A DNA stretch of 13,459 nt from ATZT02 sp964639395 (GCA_964639395.1 CAZXCT010000031.1:1-13459), one strand, 5' to 3'; counted from the stretch's first letter, positions 6,057-13,381 are shown. Notes: generated by a model from the sequence alone, not told the origin. Numbers and translations are program-made.

Positions 6057-8513
6057 ATGCCAGCAACCTCAACCTATAACCACGGCCGGATCGACCCAGT
6101 TGATTTAAGAACTGAGTTATCTAGGTCTTATCTCGACTACGCGATGAGCGTAATTGTGGGGCGCGCTTTGCCTGATGTGCGAGATGGATTAAAGCCAGTT
6201 CACCGCAGAGTGCTTTATGCGATGTACGACGGTGGTTACCGACCAGACCGCGGCTATTCCAAATCAGCTCGCATCGTGGGTGACGTGATGGGTAACTATC
6301 ACCCGCATGGCGATAGCGCGATCTATGACACCTTGGTTCGTTTAGCGCAGCCATGGCTAATGCGATACCCCTTAGTTGATGGTCAAGGAAACTTCGGCTC
6401 ACCCGGAAACGATGGCGCCGCCGCCATGCGTTACACCGAATCAAAAATGTCGCCAATTTCTATCGAAATGGTTAGAGATATAGATGAAGACACAATTGAT
6501 TTTGTTCCTAACTATGACGGACGCACTCAAGAGCCAACCGTTTTACCAAGCCGGTTTCCAAATTTATTAGTTAATGGCTCAAGTGGTATCGCAGTGGGAA
6601 TGGCCACCAACATCCCGCCACACAATTTGCGCGAAGTTGCCGCTGGCATTACCTGGTCTTTAGAAAATCCCACCGCCAGCAAAGAAGAATTATTTGCTGA
6701 ATTAACTAAACGCATTCCTGGCCCAGACTTTCCAACCGGTGGAATCATTGTCGGCCGACAAGGTATTCAAGATGCTTATCGCACCGGTCGCGGCTCAATA
6801 ACTATGCGGGCAGTAGTTGAGATACAAGAAGATTCAAAACAACGACCCAACTTAGTAATAACCGAACTTCCTTATCAAGTAAACCCAGATAACTTAAAGT
6901 TAAAAATTGCAGAATTAGTAGACAGCGGAAAGATCACCGGAATTGTTGATTTACGAGATGATTCTTCTTCTCGAACTGGTATGCGAATTGTCTTAATATT
7001 AAAAAAAGACGCAGTGGCAAAAGTTGTTTTAAATAATTTATATAAACACACGCAACTACAAGAAACATTCGGCGCCAACATGTTGGCACTGGTAGATAAT
7101 GTTCCTAAAACCCTAAGCATTGATGCGTTTATTAACAATTGGATCAACCATCAAATCGAAGTTATCGTTAGAAGAACAAAATTTAGATTAAACGAAGCAC
7201 AAAAGCGTGCCCATATTCTCACAGCCTTACTAAAAGCGCTAGACGATTTAGACAAGGTAATAGCTTTAATAAGAAAATCAAAAACGGTAGACGATGCTAA
7301 ATCAGGATTAATAAAACTGTTAAAAATCGATGATATCCAAGCTGTTGCAATTTTAGATATGCAATTAAGGCGCTTAGCTGCACTCGAAAGACAAAAAATA
7401 ATTGAAGAACATGCAGAGTTAACTACTGCCATTAAAGACTATGAAGACATTTTAAATAAACCAATTAGACAACGCGATATTATCAAAGAAGAACTAAATC
7501 ACATCGTAGAAAAGTACGCAGACGAGCGCAGAAGTAAAATCGTCGCCGCGGAAGATGAAAAATCTGCAGAAGACTTTATAGAGAACGAAGATGTAGCAAT
7601 TACCATCAGCCGTGGTGGTTACATAAAAAGAACCAAGGTAGATCTTTATCGAAGTCAAAAACGTGGCGGCAAAGGCGTAAAAGGAGCCGCTTTACGCGAA
7701 GACGATGTCATTCAACATTTGTTTGTAGCGTCAACTCACAATTGGCTGTTATTTTTTACAGATCAAGGCCGGGTTTATCGCAGTAAAGTTCACGAATTAC
7801 CAGAAAAGGGCCGCGATGCGCGTGGACAACATGTGGCAAATCTTTTAGCTTTTCAACCAGATGAAAAAATCGCGCAAGTTTTGTCAATTAAGGATTATCA
7901 CCAAGCGCCTTATCTAGTTTTAGCTAGTGCAAAAGGAAGTGTCAAAAAAACCTCACTCCTTGAATACGATTCCCCAAGAGCGGGCGGAGTGATCGCGATG
8001 AAGCTGCGACCTAACGATCAACTAATTGGTGCTGCTTTGGTCTCAAGCAAAGATGATTTATTACTTGTTAGCCGTAAAGGATTTTCTGTCAGATTTGCCG
8101 CAGATGATAAAACTTTGCGTCCGATGGGCCGAGTGGCGGGCGGAGTGATCGGAATGAAGTTCAAAACTAAAGAAGATCAACTTTTAAGCCTTGATGTAGT
8201 TGAGCCAAAATCATTTTTAGTCACCGCAACTGATGCAGGATTTGCTAAGCGCACCGCAGTAAAAGAGTGGAGCACTAAAGGACGAGGCACCCAAGGTGTT
8301 TTGGCTATGAGATTAAGCGACCAACGCGGAACATTAGTGGGGGCGTTTGTTGCAAAAGAAGCCGACGAAGTTTTTGCAATATCTTCAAGTGGTGTTGTTA
8401 TTAGAACAGCTGTCTCAGAAATTAGAGCAACTGGCCGCGATACAATGGGTGTTTCAATGATGCGGTTAGCCAAAAACGAAAAAGTTGTTGCGGTGGCAAA
8501 GGCGGTTGATTAA
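6057..8513 (+). CDS. gyrA: DNA gyrase subunit A
   Basis: GyrA cuts and rejoins DNA and wraps it in its C-terminal domain. The protein has 818 residues. The winged-helix region holds the catalytic Arg125-Tyr126 pair in AAMRYTE. The quinolone-resistance region reads GNYHPHGDSAIYD, with Ser87 and Asp91 at the positions equivalent to E. coli Ser83 and Asp87. A coiled coil follows (about residues 370-480). The C-terminal beta-pinwheel starts near residue 510 and carries the GyrA box QKRGGKG at 534-540, which distinguishes it from ParC. The ribosome binding site AGGA overlaps the gyrB stop codon (6048-6051). The first 450 bases are clearly more GC-rich than the rest, matching the most conserved part of the protein. 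Confidence 0.98.
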   Translation: MPATSTYNHGRIDPVDLRTELSRSYLDYAMSVIVGRALPDVRDGLKPVHRRVLYAMYDGGYRPDRGYSKSARIVGDVMGNYHPHGDSAIYDTLVRLAQPWLMRYPLVDGQGNFGSPGNDGAAAMRYTESKMSPISIEMVRDIDEDTIDFVPNYDGRTQEPTVLPSRFPNLLVNGSSGIAVGMATNIPPHNLREVAAGITWSLENPTASKEELFAELTKRIPGPDFPTGGIIVGRQGIQDAYRTGRGSITMRAVVEIQEDSKQRPNLVITELPYQVNPDNLKLKIAELVDSGKITGIVDLRDDSSSRTGMRIVLILKKDAVAKVVLNNLYKHTQLQETFGANMLALVDNVPKTLSIDAFINNWINHQIEVIVRRTKFRLNEAQKRAHILTALLKALDDLDKVIALIRKSKTVDDAKSGLIKLLKIDDIQAVAILDMQLRRLAALERQKIIEEHAELTTAIKDYEDILNKPIRQRDIIKEELNHIVEKYADERRSKIVAAEDEKSAEDFIENEDVAITISRGGYIKRTKVDLYRSQKRGGKGVKGAALREDDVIQHLFVASTHNWLLFFTDQGRVYRSKVHELPEKGRDARGQHVANLLAFQPDEKIAQVLSIKDYHQAPYLVLASAKGSVKKTSLLEYDSPRAGGVIAMKLRPNDQLIGAALVSSKDDLLLVSRKGFSVRFAADDKTLRPMGRVAGGVIGMKFKTKEDQLLSLDVVEPKSFLVTATDAGFAKRTAVKEWSTKGRGTQGVLAMRLSDQRGTLVGAFVAKEADEVFAISSSGVVIRTAVSEIRATGRDTMGVSMMRLAKNEKVVAVAKAVD

Positions 8514-8515
8514 CT

Positions 8516-8917
8516 ATGTCGAACCTCAAACCGAAAGCTAACAACGCTAATAAAGTTTCAGTCAAGCGAGTTAGGTTAAGAATTTCTTATATAGACCCAC
8601 TTTCAACGATTAAAACTTCATTCGTGCTTTCGATGGTCTTTGGCATAGCTTTATTATTTGCCTTGATTTTTGTTTGGTTTGTTTTAAATACAAGTGGCTC
8701 ATTAACTGCGGCAACTGGATTAATTGCTGATGTATTTGGTACCGGGTTTAATATCGCAGGGGCATTGTCATTCTCGCGGGTATTAACTTTAGGGATTTTA
8801 GTTACATTGATTCAAGTAGTCGTTTGGACACTAATCTCTGGTTTATTTGCAATTATTTATAATGTTTTTGCAGAATTTATTGGTGGTTTTGAAGTTACCT
8901 TCAGCGACGATATTTAA
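8516..8917 (+). CDS. DUF3566 family membrane protein
   Basis: This 133-residue protein belongs to the actinobacterial DUF3566 family, whose members are regularly encoded directly after gyrA; the function is unknown. A Lys/Arg-rich cytoplasmic head (residues 1-30) is followed by the family stretch YIDPLSTIKTSFVLS, a first membrane helix (about 38-58), an extracytoplasmic loop, and a second long hydrophobic segment (about 92-118). The C terminus ends in the typical GGFEVTFSDD, probably cytoplasmic. It starts two bases after the gyrA stop, so it is likely in the same transcript. Its last four bases overlap the end of the convergent ABM gene. Confidence 0.88.
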   Translation: MSNLKPKANNANKVSVKRVRLRISYIDPLSTIKTSFVLSMVFGIALLFALIFVWFVLNTSGSLTAATGLIADVFGTGFNIAGALSFSRVLTLGILVTLIQVVVWTLISGLFAIIYNVFAEFIGGFEVTFSDDI

Positions 8918-9282
8918 AACGCTCCGTCAATAACATCACGCTGTACAAACATTCGTAATGGATCAATACGCAAAATCCCTGGTGGCTGACTTAATAAACT
9001 AGGTAGTTCTTTCATTAACTCTTCAAAACCTTTTGCTTTTCTATGGTCCTCAAAAGCAGTTTGATTAGAAAACCATTCAATTAACCAAGCCACATCTTTA
9101 TCTTCTGGATCTAACGAAACCACAAAAGCTTCGGTGCCTGGCTCATCTTCTAAATTGTCGGCATAGCGATTTACTGCATCCAATAAAGCTAAGCGACCAC
9201 CTGGCTGCGCGACTAACCGCACCACTAAACCCAAACGTCCAGGTAATAGTGCATCAACCGGTTTAGCCTCTAGGTTTTCCAT
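8914..9282 (-). CDS. Antibiotic biosynthesis monooxygenase (ABM)-domain protein
   Basis: This 122-residue protein resembles the ABM/YgiN dimeric alpha-beta barrel family: a strand LGLVVRLVAQPG (residues 17-28), a helix, the EPGTEAFVVSLDPEDKD turn region (47-63), a strand LIEWF with Trp70, the segment around His80 (FEDHRKAKGF), and a closing helix and strand. Members include quinol or polyketide monooxygenases and haem-degrading enzymes, but many have no known substrate, so no reaction is assigned. It is the last gene of the minus-strand operon, 13 bases after the GT4 gene. No clear Shine-Dalgarno is seen before its ATG, so it may depend on coupling or a leaderless message. Its stop overlaps the DUF3566 stop. 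Confidence 0.75.
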   Translation of the reverse strand: MENLEAKPVDALLPGRLGLVVRLVAQPGGRLALLDAVNRYADNLEDEPGTEAFVVSLDPEDKDVAWLIEWFSNQTAFEDHRKAKGFEELMKELPSLLSQPPGILRIDPLRMFVQRDVIDGAF

Positions 9283-9295
9283 AATTCAATTCTAA

Positions 9296-10645
9296 CTACC
9301 AGTATTTAGATCCAGGCAAATGTAGTTTTTTGGCTGATTTACGAAGTATTCCACCTAAACCTTCTTCACGCAGTATCTCTCCAAACCTTTTGTAGTAATA
9401 AATCGGCGTCTTTCGGGGTTGTCGTTTTAGCGCCAAGGGATTTTTTTTAGTTCGGTACGGCGCCTGACAATATGCTTTTAATGGCTCGGTAACAGCACTC
9501 CACCTAAATTCTTCTCGAGCCGCTAAGGCATTTTTTGTAGCCAGTTGTAATTCACTAGGTTGCAATAAATCTACGATTGCGGCGGCTAAAGCATTTTCGT
9601 CTAATTGTGCAACAACCCGACCCAACGATTTATCTTTAACTAATCTTGCAAAAAAATCACCTTCAGTTGTGATAATTGGTAAACCTGCCCATAAGTAATC
9701 TAGATTTCTAGTCCTAAAACTAAATTGAGTTTCTAAAGACTTGGTATGGATACTAACCCCAATTGTCGCATGCTTTAAATAGTCAGCACGCTGATTGTAA
9801 TCAACCCAGCTGTCATTAAAAAAAACATTTGTATTTAATAAATTAAGATTTTCAGCCAGCGTGTGTGCTTTATTTACAATCTTATTTTGAGGGACATCAG
9901 GATTTGGGTGCTTGCCCCCCATAAAAACTAATCTCAAATTCGCCACTTTATTTTTGGCAATCGCTACTGCTTTAATTAAAGTTAGCGGATCAAACCAATC
10001 GTAAATTCCACCTCCCCATAACAAAATTGGATCAGATTCACTAATCGCAGAAAAATTTGTTAAATAAGGATTCTGTTTTGCAACTGGTTCTTGATTAGAA
10101 ATCCCAAAAGGAACAATTGAAATATGACTTGTTAATTCAGGATCTCGGTCATACTCCGCCGGGTCAATAACATTCCAAGCCGCCATGTGTGAAAGCCATA
10201 GATCTTTTTGTTCGTTTGATGCTGCTAAAACAAGATCACTCACTCTCAATTGCAAGCCAATTGAAGCCGCTGTGACACTCAAGACAGCCCTTCTTACATA
10301 CATGCTGGTGTTTACGGCAGAGCCTAGATATTCAATATGTAGCGGGTCGTACATATCGGCGACTAAAAATTTTTTTCGCTTTCTTAAAACACGAAAATGT
10401 TCTAAAACAATCCCTTGATAAATAACGATGTCTGCCCATTTAACCCATTTTTTGTGATCGCTAACCGCAACAATGGCGTCAGAAGCGATGATTTCACTTG
10501 CCTCATTCAAACTTAATAAACAAGTAGGGTTTTGTGCTGCCAACTCTTGCGCAATCGCGGCGGCCCTAATTGCTGGCCCTGCCATGGTTTTACCTAGTCG
10601 ATCAGGTGTTATCACAAGTACGTTGGGCGAATTTATGTTAGCCAA
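9296..10645 (-). CDS. GT4-type glycosyltransferase (GT-B fold)
   Basis: This 449-residue protein is predicted to transfer a sugar from a nucleotide donor onto an envelope glycan or lipid. The N-terminal Rossmann domain contains DRLGKTMAGPAIRA (residues 15-28). The C-terminal domain opens with LLWGGGIYDWFDPLTLIKAV, a stretch seen in a GT4 subgroup, then LVFMGGKHPNP and the donor-site region FRTRNLDYLWAGLPIITTEGD. A basic tail of about 60 residues (YYYKRFGEILREEG and onwards) may contact the membrane. The start is TTG, overlapping the end of the phosphodiesterase gene by eight bases, with AAGG seven bases upstream. The substrate cannot be read from sequence. It is in the middle of an apparent glycan operon. 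Confidence 0.85.
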   Translation of the reverse strand: MANINSPNVLVITPDRLGKTMAGPAIRAAAIAQELAAQNPTCLLSLNEASEIIASDAIVAVSDHKKWVKWADIVIYQGIVLEHFRVLRKRKKFLVADMYDPLHIEYLGSAVNTSMYVRRAVLSVTAASIGLQLRVSDLVLAASNEQKDLWLSHMAAWNVIDPAEYDRDPELTSHISIVPFGISNQEPVAKQNPYLTNFSAISESDPILLWGGGIYDWFDPLTLIKAVAIAKNKVANLRLVFMGGKHPNPDVPQNKIVNKAHTLAENLNLLNTNVFFNDSWVDYNQRADYLKHATIGVSIHTKSLETQFSFRTRNLDYLWAGLPIITTEGDFFARLVKDKSLGRVVAQLDENALAAAIVDLLQPSELQLATKNALAAREEFRWSAVTEPLKAYCQAPYRTKKNPLALKRQPRKTPIYYYKRFGEILREEGLGGILRKSAKKLHLPGSKYW

Positions 10646-11393
10646 ATTCTCGCCTTAACTTTAAAGCTCGATCCGGAAAGTTTGACACAAAAATTTCTAC
10701 CCCTTTTTTCAAGCACCACTCTACATCTTTCGGCTGATCAACCGTCCAGACAAATATTTTTTTGCTGCGCTTTCGCCATACTTCAATTAATCTCGGATTT
10801 TTATTCAATAATTCGATTCCTGGGCCGATATATTCAGCGGTGGCGCTGGCGGTTAGTAATCCCAAAAATGGATAGTTATGTTCAACTAATAAAACTCGCG
10901 GCACCCCAGGCATTAATCTTTTAAAAGCCCTTACGGCAAACCAGTTAAAACTCATCAAAATAATTTGTAAATCTGCGATTTTACCGTTTTGAATATTAAA
11001 ATTTTTTAATAATTTTGCAACACGTTTTTCTAGTATAAAACTATTAATTGAGGGGTGTTTAGTTTCTATTGCCAAAACTAAATCGCGATTCTCTGCTAAA
11101 CACAATTCAATTAAATCTGCTAGCTTAAAAATAGAAAAGTTACCAGCTTGTTTATTCTCTCCATAAAAATTTAAGGCTTTTAATTCATTTAACGTTGATG
11201 CAGAAATATTTAAAGCACCATTGCTAACCCGCTTAGTGTTTCGATCATGAATCGCAACTAGCTCACCGTCTTTTGTTAGGCGAACGTCTACCTCTACTCC
11301 GTCAGCACCTTGCGAGAGCCCCAATTGATAAGCCGCCTGCGTCATTTCTGGTTGATATCCACTAGCCCCTCGATGCGCCAGAATCAAAGTCAT
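10638..11393 (-). CDS. Glycerophosphodiester phosphodiesterase (GDPD/UgpQ type)
   Basis: GDPD enzymes hydrolyse glycerophosphodiesters to glycerol-3-phosphate and an alcohol. The 251-residue protein is a single TIM-barrel domain. The key residues are present: His7-Arg8 in AHRGASGY, Glu34 and Asp36 in GVEVDVRL, His49 in VAIHD, and the conserved Glu in LAIETKHPS, a sequence common in actinobacterial members. The C terminus VWTVDQPKDVEWCLKKGVEIFVSNFPD is the usual barrel closure. The family PENT element reads PEMT. No signal peptide is seen, so it is cytoplasmic. The ATG follows the DUF2304 stop by three bases and has no Shine-Dalgarno, pointing to translation by re-initiation. Linkage to glycosyltransferases suggests lipid or glycerophosphate-polymer turnover, but this is inference. 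Confidence 0.9.
   Translation of the reverse strand: MTLILAHRGASGYQPEMTQAAYQLGLSQGADGVEVDVRLTKDGELVAIHDRNTKRVSNGALNISASTLNELKALNFYGENKQAGNFSIFKLADLIELCLAENRDLVLAIETKHPSINSFILEKRVAKLLKNFNIQNGKIADLQIILMSFNWFAVRAFKRLMPGVPRVLLVEHNYPFLGLLTASATAEYIGPGIELLNKNPRLIEVWRKRSKKIFVWTVDQPKDVEWCLKKGVEIFVSNFPDRALKLRREFG
10653..10656 (-). promoter_or_regulatory. Ribosome binding site fixing the TTG start of the GT4 gene
   Basis: On the minus strand AAGG precedes TTG (10645-10643) by seven bases, inside the last codons of the phosphodiesterase gene. No in-frame ATG lies before the conserved VLVITPDR strand, so this site supports the TTG start and the eight-base overlap. Confidence 0.55.
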
Positions 11394-11396
11394 AAA

Positions 11397-11729
11397 TTAT
11401 TTATTATGAAACTTTTGTTTTAAAAGAGCGATTTCAGCTGCTAAATCTTCTAATTGTTTTTGTTTTTTTGAAATATCTGTTGAAAGTAAGAAAGTTAAAA
11501 ATAGCGCAGTGCCAACTGTTACTACAAATAAAAAGTTAGCAGGCAAGGTAAAGCCTAGATTTTTTGCTAAGAATGGAATAAACTGTGGTATTGCAATCGC
11601 AAAAATACTAAGCACTGAAACGATTAGCCATAACACAGCATACTTTTCTTTTAGTCTTCCTTTTCTAATATTTAATAAAACTAAAAAAACCAATAAAACA
11701 ACCGCTACTAATCCAAATATCCAAGTCAT
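11397..11729 (-). CDS. DUF2304 family membrane protein
   Basis: This 110-residue protein fits the DUF2304 family: a first membrane helix at about residues 2-20, the signature-like RKGRLKEKYAVLWLIVSV leading into a second helix (31-52), a third helix (about 66-86), and a charged C-terminal coiled coil (88-110). The family has no established biochemical role but is commonly encoded beside GT2 polyprenyl-phosphate glycosyltransferases, exactly as here, nine bases after the GT2 gene. I infer a membrane anchor or partner of that enzyme. A possible AGGG site lies 12 bases before the ATG, longer than ideal. An antisense 95-codon frame over it is a shadow. Confidence 0.85.
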   Translation of the reverse strand: MTWIFGLVAVVLLVFLVLLNIRKGRLKEKYAVLWLIVSVLSIFAIAIPQFIPFLAKNLGFTLPANFLFVVTVGTALFLTFLLSTDISKKQKQLEDLAAEIALLKQKFHNK

Positions 11730-11738
11730 AACAAAAAT

Positions 11739-12443
11739 CTACCCTTTTCTTATACCTAATGAGGCAATTAACACCAAAACACTTCTACCTAAGTAAAAAG
11801 CAGACCTAATTAAATTCTGACTTGGCTGCCCGCCTTGCCTGGGTTGCATTGAGACTGGGATTTCTGCAATTTTGAGATTGTGATCTGCAGCTAGCATCAG
11901 CGACTCAACAGTATCTGCCAAATATTCTGACGGGTAGTGCTCTGCAAAAAGTGAAATTGCTTTTGGGCCAGCCGACCTAAAACCACTGGTGACGTCAGTT
12001 AGCACTGCACCAGTATGTCTTGAGACAGCAATTCGCAGTAACTTCATCGCAACTGCGCGCATCCGCGAAACTTTATATTTATTTTGATTAGCAAATCTAG
12101 ATCCGACAACTACATCAAATTTATTAAGTTCTGAAACTAATTGAGAAATAAATTCAGGATTATGTTGTAAATCAGCATCAAATTGCACTGCCGCCTGATA
12201 GCCATTAGCTAACGCGTACTTAAACCCCGCACGCATCGCAACTCCAACGCCTAAGTTAAATGGCAGAGTGAGATATTTGATATTTAATGACTTTAAAATT
12301 TCTTTAGTGTTATCAGTGCTTCCGTCATCGACCACCAGGTAATCAAAGTCTTTATAATTCGCTAGTTCTAATAAGGTTTTTTCAATTACTGCCGCTTCAT
12401 TAAAGGCCGGAATAATCACTAAAGGTTTACTAGTTGAGTTCAA
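11739..12443 (-). CDS. GT2 glycosyltransferase, polyprenyl-phosphate (DPM1-like) type
   Basis: This is predicted to transfer a sugar from a nucleotide donor to a polyprenyl phosphate on the cytoplasmic membrane face. With the TTG start at 12443 it has 234 residues. The GT-A motifs are VIIPAFNE (residues 9-16), VVDDGSTDNT (Asp39-Asp40), FDADLQHNP (Asp89 and Asp91, metal and sugar nucleotide binding) and GSRF, then TDVTSGFRS in the acceptor region. Only one short hydrophobic stretch is seen at the C terminus (YLGRSVLVLIASLG), so it lacks the paired helices of GtrB-type enzymes. The TTG was chosen over the ATG at 12464 and the ATG at 12518 because AGGGGG lies four bases before it and neither upstream ATG has a ribosome binding site. 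It is the first gene of the minus-strand operon. Confidence 0.87.
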   Translation of the reverse strand: MNSTSKPLVIIPAFNEAAVIEKTLLELANYKDFDYLVVDDGSTDNTKEILKSLNIKYLTLPFNLGVGVAMRAGFKYALANGYQAAVQFDADLQHNPEFISQLVSELNKFDVVVGSRFANQNKYKVSRMRAVAMKLLRIAVSRHTGAVLTDVTSGFRSAGPKAISLFAEHYPSEYLADTVESLMLAADHNLKIAEIPVSMQPRQGGQPSQNLIRSAFYLGRSVLVLIASLGIRKG

Positions 12444-12447
12444 ACCG

Positions 12448-12453
12448 CCCCCT
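12448..12453 (-). promoter_or_regulatory. Ribosome binding site fixing the TTG start of the DPM1-like gene
   Basis: On the minus strand AGGGGG is followed after four bases by TTG (12443-12441). This shortens the gene by 25 codons relative to the longest open frame and leaves 30 bases between the two divergent starts. The spacing matches that at dnaN. Confidence 0.6.
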
Positions 12454-12462
12454 GAAAGTAAC

Positions 12463-12487
12463 ATTAGTTTATTGTGAATAAACCACT
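12463..12487. repeat. Dyad symmetry centred on the GTG start of the divergent GT2 gene
   Basis: Arms 12463-12473 and 12477-12487 pair at 9 of 11 positions, with a perfect inner 7 (GTTTATT/AATAAAC), around a three-base loop that is the GTG start codon itself. It could be an operator in the divergent promoter region or an mRNA hairpin covering the start. No function can be assigned from sequence alone. Confidence 0.45.
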
Positions 12488-13373
12488 TCTTCACGTAGTG
12501 ATTCCCGCATATGGGCAAAGTCCTTATTTAAAAGAAACCCTATTAAGCGCAACCAGAAAGCTTGCGGCAAATGTCCCTATTACGGTTTTGGAGGACCCGA
12601 GCGAAAGCAATAATGTGCGCGAGGTTGTTTCGGACTTTCTTGGCCGAGTTGATTATCAAATAAATCCCAGTAGGTTGGGTATCGGTGGAAACTTCAATAA
12701 AGCGATAGAAATAAGCACCGGTGTTTATACGCTGCTGTGCGGTTCAGATGATTTGATTACGGGCGACATTTCACAATACTTAACTAATATTGATCACGAC
12801 TTTGCCGCCATCACGTCTAACTGCATCGTGATAGATAAATATGGTAAAAAAATCCACCCGCTAGCAGACTTAATAAAATCACTAATTAAACCTAAAAAGC
12901 TTGGCTCCTATCAGTATCAAAACAAAAATTTTTTTAACAGATTACTCATAGGGGATTGGCTGTATTTTCCTTCAACTCTTTGGAATACCGAGATAATAAA
13001 AAGAGAAAAATTTAACAATGATTTTCATACCGCAATGGATCTAGATATATTTGTTCGATTAGTATCAAAAAAGTATCGCATATTTCATATTGCGGCTAGC
13101 GAATTTGCCTATCGCCGACATTCAGAAAGTGCTTCGAGTTTGTACGCGTTAGATTCTGGAAGATTTTATGAAGAACTACGTTGCCATAAAACAGCCGCAC
13201 AGCTCGCAAAAGAAGAAAATTGGTTTTTAGCGCGGCTACTCGCTCACCTGGCTTTTACCGTAAGGATTCACGCAATTTTAAAAGCATTGGCTTTGGTTAC
13301 AAGATTAAAATTTCGCGCTGCTGGCAAATTGATAGTAATTTCACTGACCCCACTTACCTCGTCAAGGCTGTGA
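12474..13373 (+). CDS. GT2 family glycosyltransferase
   Basis: This 299-residue protein is a GT-A fold glycosyltransferase, probably soluble or membrane-associated, acting on an envelope glycan. The first strand VVIPAYGQSPYLKETL (residues 8-23) and GIGGNFNKAIEISTG lead to the nucleotide-sugar motif LLCGSDD (Gly90 to Asp93). The acceptor-side region has FHTAMDLDIFVRL with Asp189 and Asp191, and FAYRRHSESAS near residue 213. The C-terminal 70 residues are helical, basic and moderately hydrophobic, without a clear transmembrane pair. The start is GTG with no Shine-Dalgarno, which may mean a leaderless transcript. It diverges from the minus-strand operon and ends 34 bases before tRNA-Ile. Donor and acceptor are unknown. 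Confidence 0.87.
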   Translation: MNKPLLHVVIPAYGQSPYLKETLLSATRKLAANVPITVLEDPSESNNVREVVSDFLGRVDYQINPSRLGIGGNFNKAIEISTGVYTLLCGSDDLITGDISQYLTNIDHDFAAITSNCIVIDKYGKKIHPLADLIKSLIKPKKLGSYQYQNKNFFNRLLIGDWLYFPSTLWNTEIIKREKFNNDFHTAMDLDIFVRLVSKKYRIFHIAASEFAYRRHSESASSLYALDSGRFYEELRCHKTAAQLAKEENWFLARLLAHLAFTVRIHAILKALALVTRLKFRAAGKLIVISLTPLTSSRL

Positions 13374-13381
13374 AATACTTA

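Noticed and set aside
6121..6456. Open frames antisense to gyrA and gyrB (for example 6121-6456, 8177-8473, 4302-4550)
   Set aside because: They lie inside highly conserved gyrase coding sequence and have no family motifs or initiation signals.
11509..11796. A 95-codon plus-strand frame across DUF2304
   Set aside because: It is antisense to a gene with clear membrane helices and family sequence and is low-complexity Lys/Asn/Thr-rich.
12444..12518. Longer N terminus of the DPM1-like enzyme from ATG 12518 or ATG 12464
   Set aside because: These starts lack ribosome binding sites, the added residues do not resemble the family, and the 12518 start overlaps the divergent GT2 gene. TTG 12443 has AGGGGG in position.
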